A DNA stretch of 11,886 nucleotides, taken from contig CAMAVG010000022.1 of assembly GCA_945861605.1 (NCBI GenBank), forward strand, positions 1 through 11,886, in the 5' to 3' direction. The notes beneath the pieces were generated by a model. The model worked only from the letters and a program-made list of their open reading frames with translations, ran no database searches and was not told where the DNA came from. Shown here piece after piece: positions 1 to 5,362 of the stretch; the first letter of the stretch is position 1; each line of letters begins with the position of its first letter. This DNA is from Rickettsia typhi (GTDB lineage: Bacteria > Pseudomonadota > Alphaproteobacteria > Rickettsiales > Deianiraeaceae). The position numbers and the translations under genes were made by a program.

Positions 1-2
1 TC

Positions 3-305
3 CTAACTTTGGCATCAAGTCCCGTTACTTGCATTGGATACATTACCGTGACGCTTGGTCTGAATTTTTTGGATTACAACTCGCACGATCAACGAATTAT
101 CGCAATGTTTTTCATCTGGGGAATTATTTTATTTTTTTTATATCCGGCGATTTTACTTATTAGATTCCCGGAATTGCGAAAAAGGAAAATCATTGCATCG
201 GTTTTATTTTACAATGTATACATGATATTCTACATAATTCCAATAATCAAAAGCCTTGTGGAATGTGTGTTTCGACCAAGCGTTTGGTACAAAACTATGC
301 GGTAA
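3..305 (+). CDS. C-terminal part of a multi-pass membrane protein, possibly a family 2 glycosyltransferase
   Basis: The reading frame is open to the left edge of the window, so this is probably the end of a longer gene; the TTG at 9 need not be a start. About 100 residues are visible. They contain a hydrophobic stretch near the left edge, a strong membrane segment (IAMFFIWGIILFFLYPAILL), a basic loop (FPELRKRK) and a second membrane segment (IIASVLFYNVYMIFYIIPII). The protein ends in RPSVWYKTMR. A Pro-x-x-Trp-x-Lys-Thr tail directly after the last membrane helix is typical of membrane-bound processive family 2 glycosyltransferases, which usually end in a W-x-KT-x-H-like motif. That assignment rests on the tail alone, because the catalytic domain lies outside the window. 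The end overlaps the 3' end of convergent trxB by 11 bp. Confidence 0.5.
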   Translation, partial: LTLASSPVTCIGYITVTLGLNFLDYNSHDQRIIAMFFIWGIILFFLYPAILLIRFPELRKRKIIASVLFYNVYMIFYIIPIIKSLVECVFRPSVWYKTMR

Positions 306-1230
306 TATGGTGGGATTCCAGAAATTTTTGTGCATCCAATGCTGCCATGCAACCTGTTCCAGCGGCAGTTACTGCTTGGCGGTAGATTCTATCCTGAACA
401 TCACCCGCGGCGAAAACTCCCTCAATATTCGTTTTTGTTGTGCCGGATTTTGTGATAATGTAGCCCTCGCCGTCAAGTTCAATGCCAGAATTTTTGAAGA
501 TTTCCGTTGAAGGTTTGTGACCAATCGCAATGAAAATGCCATCAAGTTCAAGTTTTTCTTCCCCGTTTGGAGTGTCCAAAACAACGCCTGTAACGGATTT
601 TGGTTCGCTCGTTCCAATAATTTCCTTCACTTCTGCGTTCCAAATTGGTTTCACTTTTGGGTTGCAAAACAGGCGATCTTGAAGAATTTTTTCCGCACGA
701 AGTGAGTTTTTTCGGTGAATTAGGAAAACTTCGCTTGCGTGGTTTGTTAGGTAAATTGCCTCTTCAACAGCAGTGTTACCACCGCCAACAACGGCAACTT
801 TTTTGTTTTTGAAGAAAAAGCCATCGCAAGTTGCACAACCTGAAACGCCGTAGCCTTGGAAGAATTTTTCACTTTCAAGACCAAGCCATTTCGCCTGTGC
901 GCCTGTGGAGATTATCACCGTTTTTGCGATTATTTCAGTGCCTAAATCGGTTTGTAATTTGAATGGACGGCTTGAAAAATCAACGCTTGTAACCATTGCT
1001 TGAAGCATTTCGACTCCAACATTTTGCGCTTGCTTTTTCATTGCTTCCATTAAGTCAGCACCTTGAATTGCGTGTTCAAAGCCGGGGTAGTTTTCGACTT
1101 CAGTCGTGAGCATTAACTGACCTCCTTCCTCCCAGCCGGATATCATCAAAGTCTTCAAATTTGCGCGAGCAGAATAAATTCCGGCGGAATATCCAGCAGG
1201 GCCCGAGCCAATAATTACAACATCAAGCAT
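295..1230 (-). CDS. trxB: Thioredoxin-disulfide reductase
   Basis: This cytosolic flavoenzyme uses NADPH to reduce thioredoxin, supplying electrons for ribonucleotide reduction and disulfide repair. The 311-residue protein is of normal family length. It has an N-terminal FAD-binding GSGPAG motif (residues 8-13), the redox-active CATC pair (C132 and C135), an NADPH-binding GGGNTA motif (about 149-154) followed by the HRKNSLRA phosphate-binding segment, and the C-terminal FAD-contacting FAAGDVQD segment followed by YRQAVTAAGTGC. The start ATG overlaps the sdhB stop by one base (TAATG), which points to translational coupling and to trxB being the last gene of the rpoZ-sdhB-trxB unit. All catalytic residues appear intact. 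Confidence 0.96.
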   Translation of the reverse strand: MLDVVIIGSGPAGYSAGIYSARANLKTLMISGWEEGGQLMLTTEVENYPGFEHAIQGADLMEAMKKQAQNVGVEMLQAMVTSVDFSSRPFKLQTDLGTEIIAKTVIISTGAQAKWLGLESEKFFQGYGVSGCATCDGFFFKNKKVAVVGGGNTAVEEAIYLTNHASEVFLIHRKNSLRAEKILQDRLFCNPKVKPIWNAEVKEIIGTSEPKSVTGVVLDTPNGEEKLELDGIFIAIGHKPSTEIFKNSGIELDGEGYIITKSGTTKTNIEGVFAAGDVQDRIYRQAVTAAGTGCMAALDAQKFLESHHITA

Positions 1231-2006
1231 TATTTTGTGCTATCAATTTCTTTTTTTATGTTTGCGATTGCTTTTGCGGGGTTGAGTCCTTTTGGGCAAG
1301 TGCTTGTGCAGTTCATGATTGTGTGGCAACGGTAAAGTTTGAACGCGTCGTCGAGTTCTTCAAGGCGTTGTTTTTTGGCTTCGTCACGGGAATCGGCGAT
1401 CCATCGGTATGACTGAAGAAGAACTGCTGGACCAAGGTATTCATCGCCATTCCACCAATAACTTGGGCAGGCTGTTGAACAACATGCACACAAAACACAT
1501 TCAACAAGACCATCAAGCTTAGCACGATCTTCAGGCATTTGAATGTTTTCCTTAACTGCTGAGGCATTTTGCGATGATTGCAACCACGGCTTTATGGAAG
1601 AATATTGTTTGTAAAGTTTGCCAAGATCGGGGATTAAGTCGCGGACAACTTGCATATGAGGAAGTGGATAAACGCGAACTTTTCCGCTTACATCGGAGAT
1701 TGGTTTTATGCAGGCAAGTGTGTTTGTTCCGTCAATGTTCATTGCGCATGATCCACAAACTCCTTCGCGGCAAGATCTTCGAAATGCCAAAGTTGGGTCG
1801 ATTTCATTTTTAATTTTGATGAGGGCGTCCAAAACCATTGGTCCGCAAGTGTCAAGGTCGACCTCGTAGGTATCAAGCCTTGGGTTTTCGTCAGATTCCG
1901 GATTGTAGCGGTATATTGAAAACGATTTTTTATTTTTCGCGTTATTTGCGTAAAATTTTCCGTCTTTATTTACTTTTGAGTTCTGCGGGAGGAGGAAATC
2001 TGCCAT
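1230..2006 (-). CDS. sdhB: Succinate dehydrogenase iron-sulfur subunit
   Basis: SdhB carries electrons from the flavoprotein SdhA to ubiquinone in respiratory complex II on the inner face of the cytoplasmic membrane. The 258-residue protein has all three cluster sites. The 2Fe-2S ligands lie in CREGVCGSC plus a later Cys (C79, C84, C87, C99). The 4Fe-4S site is CVLCACCSTACP (C170, C173, C176, with C180 next). The 3Fe-4S site is CHTIMNCTSTCPKG (C227, C233, C237). It begins 15 bp after the rpoZ stop and overlaps trxB by one base. No clear Shine-Dalgarno sequence is present. In most alphaproteobacteria sdhB lies with sdhC, sdhD and sdhA. Here it is grouped with rpoZ and trxB, while sdhC lies on the opposite strand about 500 bp away, and neither sdhA nor sdhD is in the window. 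Confidence 0.97.
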   Translation of the reverse strand: MADFLLPQNSKVNKDGKFYANNAKNKKSFSIYRYNPESDENPRLDTYEVDLDTCGPMVLDALIKIKNEIDPTLAFRRSCREGVCGSCAMNIDGTNTLACIKPISDVSGKVRVYPLPHMQVVRDLIPDLGKLYKQYSSIKPWLQSSQNASAVKENIQMPEDRAKLDGLVECVLCACCSTACPSYWWNGDEYLGPAVLLQSYRWIADSRDEAKKQRLEELDDAFKLYRCHTIMNCTSTCPKGLNPAKAIANIKKEIDSTK

Positions 2007-2021
2007 TTTCTTTAAAAAAAA

Positions 2022-2375
2022 TTACTCTACTTCGTCCTCAATATTGAAATCGTCGTAGCTCACGCCTTCGGAAATTTCTTTAATATTGAAGTTTGGCTCT
2101 ACGATTTCTTCTGAGTCAAAGATTGTAACTGAAGAATTGAATGATTCAAGGATTGATTTTCTTGTGCATATTCCAGCTGCGATTTCTTGGAGGGCAAGAT
2201 CAACCTTTGATTGGACTTCATCGCCAAGTGGGGATTTTGCACCAAGGTAAAGCATTCTTGCACGCTGAGACGCTAGAATTACAAGGTCGAATCTGTAAGG
2301 AATTGTTGTAAGACACTTATCAATTACCGTGTTTTTGTTCATTATTTTTTTTGCATAGTTGAAGTATTCAAACAT
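2022..2375 (-). CDS. rpoZ: RNA polymerase omega subunit
   Basis: Omega helps fold and assemble RNA polymerase beta'. The signature IPYRFDLVILASQRARML, followed by a K-x-x-x-x-ALQEIAAG segment, is diagnostic. The longest frame starts at 2375 (117 residues), but the Met at residue 12 (ATG at 2342, MNKNTVIDKC) aligns better with the usual omega N terminus (M-x-x-x-TVEDC). A -35-like TTGACA at 2396-2401 would place the transcription start near 2366, inside the longer frame, so 2342 is the more likely start and gives about 106 residues. The acidic C-terminal tail (SYDDFNIEDEVE) is typical of alphaproteobacterial omega. It is the first gene of the unit. The gene that often follows rpoZ elsewhere, spoT/rel, is not adjacent here. 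Confidence 0.9.
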   Translation of the reverse strand: MFEYFNYAKKIMNKNTVIDKCLTTIPYRFDLVILASQRARMLYLGAKSPLGDEVQSKVDLALQEIAAGICTRKSILESFNSSVTIFDSEEIVEPNFNIKEISEGVSYDDFNIEDEVE

Positions 2376-2401
2376 TTAATTTTACAAAATCAATATGTCA
2401 A
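2373..2401 (-). promoter_or_regulatory. Candidate promoter of the rpoZ-sdhB-trxB unit
   Basis: Read on the minus strand, a perfect TTGACA (2396-2401, in the context AAAAAAACTTGACAT) is followed after 17 bases by TAAATG (2373-2378), a weak -10 match. Alphaproteobacterial housekeeping promoters favour CTTGAC at -35, and the spacing fits. The predicted start, near 2366, supports translation from the ATG at 2342. The call is from the sequence pattern alone. Confidence 0.4.
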
Positions 2402-2490
2402 GTTTTTTTGGCGTATTGTTAATAATTTTCACAAAAACTTGATTTTTTAAATTATGGGATTTTAGTGGTGGGTATAAGTAAAAAAAAGTC

Positions 2491-2898
2491 ATGAATAAAA
2501 GACCTCTCTCCCCACATCTTTCAATCTACAAAAAGCAGATTACCTCCGGCGTTTCAATTGTTGGAAGAATGTGCGGAATTTATGTCTATTTCTTCACGAT
2601 CGTGCTTTTTTGGTCAATGATAGTCTCAATTTATAAATACAACAATCCGTCAATTCCGTTTTATCTTGTAATAATGGCATTACATGCCTCAACGCCAATT
2701 GTCTCATTCATTTCCTATATAATCCTGTTTGTAACGGTTTTTTGCATAACATTCTTCACGGGAACTATGATCCGCCACATTTTATGGGATCACAACCTCG
2801 CGCTTGAACTCAAAACCTCTTCAATTCTTGGCTACATAATTACAGCGATATCATGCGTTGCACCAATTGTTGTAATTAGCTGGGTTTCAATTATGTAA
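2491..2898 (+). CDS. sdhC: Succinate dehydrogenase cytochrome b556 membrane subunit, divergent
   Basis: SdhC is one of the two membrane anchors of complex II and helps form the ubiquinone site. The 135-residue protein begins with the family signature RPLSPHLSIYKKQ. It has three predicted membrane helices (about 27-49, 68-92 and 111-133) and the IRHILWD motif at the end of helix two (R95, H96). Quinone-site residues corresponding to E. coli Ser27 and Arg31 are kept (S22, R26). Two family-conserved histidines are not: the usual SILHR is SIVGR here (Gly25), and the heme b ligand that normally lies six residues before the Arg of IRH is Phe89. No sdhD follows; recG starts one base after the stop. 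The gene diverges from rpoZ across a 115-bp spacer. Confidence 0.9.
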   Translation: MNKRPLSPHLSIYKKQITSGVSIVGRMCGIYVYFFTIVLFWSMIVSIYKYNNPSIPFYLVIMALHASTPIVSFISYIILFVTVFCITFFTGTMIRHILWDHNLALELKTSSILGYIITAISCVAPIVVISWVSIM

Positions 2899-2899
2899 A

Positions 2900-4939
2900 A
2901 TGGCTGTTTCAAATGCCACAATAATAACAGATGATTCCCCGCAACTCAATCCAATCGGAACTTCTCCCGTTCGCTATGATATCATCAATGTTGCTCGTAA
3001 ATTTTTCGAAATCAAGGAAGATGTAACGAATATTTTTAAAGTTCTTCCCGTTAAAAATTCCAGTGTATTGAAGATTTCCCGAACACTGCCATATACAATC
3101 ACCGCGTTTTTCGTTACACAAGAAGGCGAGGTTACGAATCATCAAATTGTTTTGACATTCTTCGCTGGAAAGCAATCGTGGTGGAATAAAATTTTCCTTC
3201 TCCACAATGTTATAACAATTTCAGGGCGACCAAAATTCTTCAAGGATAAAATCACCATAGTCCACCCCTCGAAAGTCAACGAAGGCAAAATCACACCAAC
3301 TGAAAGCCTTGTAATAACCCCGCATTATAAAAAAAGCAAAATTGACGATTCCAAAACCCAAAGCTTTATTATCAACCAACTTCAAACGAAGCCTTACACA
3401 GAAACCGTTTCGCCAAAAATCAATTCACAATTTCGCACAAACTTCACACTCAATTCCGCATTGTACGAAATTCACAAGCCAAGTTCACTTGAAAACTTGC
3501 AAACGGCGAAAAACTTTCTTGCGGCATTTGAATATATTTCCTATAAACACACAATTCAGAAAATTAATCAACACCATGCAAATGCAATAAAGTTCGAACA
3601 AAACCTTCTGCCACAACTTCAAAAAAAACTGCCGTTTGAATTAACACAAGGGCAAGTTGATGCAATTGATGAAATTTTGAAATTTCAGAAATCCGACAAA
3701 GGAAAATTGTTTTTATTACAAGGGGATGTCGGTTGCGGAAAGACTGTAGTCGCAATTGCTTGTGCATTGAATGCGATTAAATCTGATGATGGTTTGCAAG
3801 TGGCGGTTCTTGCTCCAACGCAAATTCTTGCAACACAGTTGTTCCACAGCTTTAATGAAACTCTTTCATCTTTTGGAATTTGTTGCACACTTGTTATGAG
3901 CAAAGACAAGGCAAAAGAAAAACGCGAAAAACTTGCCAAAATTAAAAGTGGAGAAATTAATGTCGTGGTGGGGACTCACGCAATTTTTGCAAATGCGGTT
4001 GAATTCCACAACCTTGGTTTTGTTGTCATAGACGAACAGCACAAGTTTGGAGTGCGTCAGCGGTTAGAATTAATGAAGAAATCGCAAAATGCAAAGTGTT
4101 TGATAATGACCGCAACACCAATTCCGCGAACGCTTTCGATGTCAATGTATTCCGGTGTTGAATTCTTTGCAATAACGCAAAAGCCTCGTAATCGTTTGGA
4201 TATCATAACAACACTTCTTTCAAATGCAAAAGCCGGCGAACTCGTTGCCTCAACAAAAAGAAAATTTGGCAACGAATTCAAGATGTACTGGGTTTGCCCT
4301 TTAATTGAGGCTGAAAGTCAGATGAAATCCAATATTAAGGATCGTGAAGCCTTTCTGAAAAAATACTTCAACGATGGTGAAATTCTGACAGTTCACGGGC
4401 AAATGAAAGAAGATGCAATCAATTCTGCAATTTTCGAATTTAAGGAAAGTCCAAGCGTGAGAGTCCTTCTTGCAACGACGATTATCGAGGTTGGAATTGA
4501 TATTCCAAAGGCAAATATTATCGTGATAGAATCCGCAGAGACATTTGGTCTTGCTTCACTTCATCAATTGCGTGGAAGAGTTGGGAGATCGGGAGAGCAG
4601 GGCTATTGCATTTTGCTTTTCGGAAATAACGGCGGCGAATCCAATGCGGAAGGAGTATCAACAGGAATGAGTGAAAAAGCAAAAGAACGCCTTCAAGCAA
4701 TGAAGGATTCCAACGACGGCTTTTATATTGCTCAAGTTGATAGAAAGATTCGCGGTTCGGGAAATGTCTTAGGCGACGCCCAATCAGGCTCAATGAAATT
4801 CACATTTTTCGATGAAGACTTGCATCAGGAATATTTACTTCAATTCGAAGGCATATCTTTCTGCCTAACTTACGATGAAAAAGACGCCATTGCACAAATA
4901 TTCCACGCGTCCGTGAATCTTGAATTCTCACAACAGTAA
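2900..4939 (+). CDS. recG: ATP-dependent DNA helicase RecG
   Basis: RecG is a superfamily 2 DNA translocase that remodels stalled replication forks and branched recombination intermediates. The 679-residue length is normal. The N terminus is divergent but keeps the DIINVARKFFEIKEDVTNIF-like wedge-domain entry and an OB-fold-like section (about 65-130). Helicase motifs are clear: Walker A GDVGCGKT (275-282), the RecG-type Walker B DEQHKFGVRQR from D378, TATPIPRT from T404, and the C-terminal helicase motifs TTIIEVGIDIP and QLRGRVGRS. The C-terminal block RKIRGSGNVLGDAQSG is RecG-specific. The start ATG lies one base after the sdhC stop, so the two are probably co-transcribed, although their functions are unrelated. 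Confidence 0.96.
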   Translation: MAVSNATIITDDSPQLNPIGTSPVRYDIINVARKFFEIKEDVTNIFKVLPVKNSSVLKISRTLPYTITAFFVTQEGEVTNHQIVLTFFAGKQSWWNKIFLLHNVITISGRPKFFKDKITIVHPSKVNEGKITPTESLVITPHYKKSKIDDSKTQSFIINQLQTKPYTETVSPKINSQFRTNFTLNSALYEIHKPSSLENLQTAKNFLAAFEYISYKHTIQKINQHHANAIKFEQNLLPQLQKKLPFELTQGQVDAIDEILKFQKSDKGKLFLLQGDVGCGKTVVAIACALNAIKSDDGLQVAVLAPTQILATQLFHSFNETLSSFGICCTLVMSKDKAKEKREKLAKIKSGEINVVVGTHAIFANAVEFHNLGFVVIDEQHKFGVRQRLELMKKSQNAKCLIMTATPIPRTLSMSMYSGVEFFAITQKPRNRLDIITTLLSNAKAGELVASTKRKFGNEFKMYWVCPLIEAESQMKSNIKDREAFLKKYFNDGEILTVHGQMKEDAINSAIFEFKESPSVRVLLATTIIEVGIDIPKANIIVIESAETFGLASLHQLRGRVGRSGEQGYCILLFGNNGGESNAEGVSTGMSEKAKERLQAMKDSNDGFYIAQVDRKIRGSGNVLGDAQSGSMKFTFFDEDLHQEYLLQFEGISFCLTYDEKDAIAQIFHASVNLEFSQQ

Positions 4940-4948
4940 TGGTTCTAC

Positions 4949-5023
4949 GAGCTCCTACCCGTTCCGATGTCTCTTCGCCTCCAAGCTTCGCTTTCCGGTC
5001 GACATCTTCAGGGCACGGAGCCC
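4949..5023. repeat. Imperfect GC-rich palindrome downstream of recG
   Basis: Two 23-base arms (4949-4971 and 5001-5023) are inverted relative to each other with 15 of 23 matching positions, including perfect GATGTC/GACATC inner ends and GCTCC/GGAGC near the outer ends. The 29-base centre contains the palindrome AAGCTT. The stretch is clearly richer in G and C than the DNA around it. It starts 9 bases after the recG stop but has no T tract, so it is not a classical terminator. Its size, form and position resemble small palindromic repeats such as those of Rickettsia genomes, but no second copy is in the window to confirm a family. Confidence 0.45.
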
Positions 5024-5051
5024 TAATTAACAAGATTAAACTGAGGAATTA

Positions 5052-5151
5052 TTTTGTGGAAAATTGGTTGCTCACGGCATGGATTTGCGCTGCGAAGCAG
5101 AAGCGATTATTCTAGAAAAATAAAAATTGAGCTAACCGTAGACCTCTAGGT
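5052..5151 (-). pseudogene. Broken partial duplicate of the initiator tRNA 3' half and its flank
   Basis: Read on the minus strand, 5134-5151 (ACCTAGAGGTCTACGGTT) matches the tRNA-fMet segment ACCTAGAGGTCGTAGGTT at 15 of 18 positions; this covers the 3' anticodon stem, the variable loop and the 5' T stem. After 46 unrelated bases, similarity resumes with CAAATCC and runs to GCAACCA plus 13 bases beyond the tRNA end. That final block (5052-5071) is identical over 20 bases to 5173-5192. The unrelated bases fall exactly inside the T loop, between GGTT and CAAATCC, and contain the small hairpin CTGCTTCGCAG. No acceptor 5' strand, D arm or anticodon is present, so this cannot be a working tRNA. 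It is best explained as a tandem partial duplication that later decayed or took an insertion. Confidence 0.65.
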
Positions 5152-5185
5152 CGTAGCAACTTGGAGCAATGCTTTTGTGGAAAAT

Positions 5186-5262
5186 TGGTTGCGGGGGCAG
5201 GATTTGAACCTACGACCTCTAGGTTATGAGCCTAGCAAGCTACCGAGCTGCTCCACCCCGCG
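5186..5262 (-). tRNA. Initiator tRNA-Met (fMet, CAU anticodon)
   Basis: The 77-nucleotide gene includes an encoded CCA. The acceptor strands CGCGGGG and CCCCGCA pair from position 2 onward, leaving the C1-A72 mismatch that marks bacterial initiator tRNAs. The D arm is GAGC-AGCTCGGTA-GCTT, the anticodon stem-loop is CTAGG-CTCATAA-CCTAG with anticodon CAT, and the T arm is GTAGG-TTCAAAT-CCTGC. The anticodon stem ends in AGG/CCT, not the GGG/CCC of E. coli, a form seen in alphaproteobacteria. It is divergent from thrS. A degenerate copy of its 3' half lies immediately downstream. Confidence 0.96.
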
Positions 5263-5272
5263 TCAATATTTC

Positions 5273-5302
5273 ATCATTGCACCTTTGTTTTTTATTAGTC
5301 AA
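5273..5302 (-). promoter_or_regulatory. Candidate promoter of the initiator tRNA
   Basis: On the minus strand, TTGACT (5297-5302, preceded by C as in the alphaproteobacterial CTTGAC box) is followed after 18 bases by AATGAT (5273-5278), which matches four of six -10 positions. The -10 ends 10 bases before the first tRNA nucleotide, a sensible distance for a short 5' leader. Confidence 0.4.
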
Positions 5303-5314
5303 GAATTTTCTTGA
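5299..5314. promoter_or_regulatory. Palindrome between divergent tRNA-fMet and thrS
   Basis: TCAAGAA-TT-TTCTTGA is a perfect inverted repeat with 7-base arms. Its left half overlaps the candidate -35 of the tRNA on the minus strand. Its right half includes CTTGAA, a possible -35 for thrS on the plus strand, although no good -10 follows. It could be an operator shared by the two genes, or simply two back-to-back -35 boxes, which are palindromic by arrangement. Confidence 0.3.
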
Positions 5315-5362
5315 ATTTTCTAAAATTAAGTTACTAACAAGGTTTAGCTATATCCAAAATAA

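Noticed and set aside
256..510. An 84-codon plus-strand frame opposite trxB
   Set aside because: It is antisense to the conserved C-terminal FAD region of trxB, so it is a shadow of that gene.
4940..5030. The palindrome after recG as a rho-independent terminator
   Set aside because: The stem is imperfect, the loop is long, and no run of T follows on the plus strand.
4800..5033. A 77-codon minus-strand frame over the recG end
   Set aside because: Most of it is antisense to conserved recG coding sequence; the interesting part is explained by the GC-rich palindrome.
5052..5192. The tRNA-end repeats as attL/attR of an integrated element
   Set aside because: Only about 100 bp lie between them, with no integrase or cargo, and similarity continues into the tRNA body, which fits partial duplication better.
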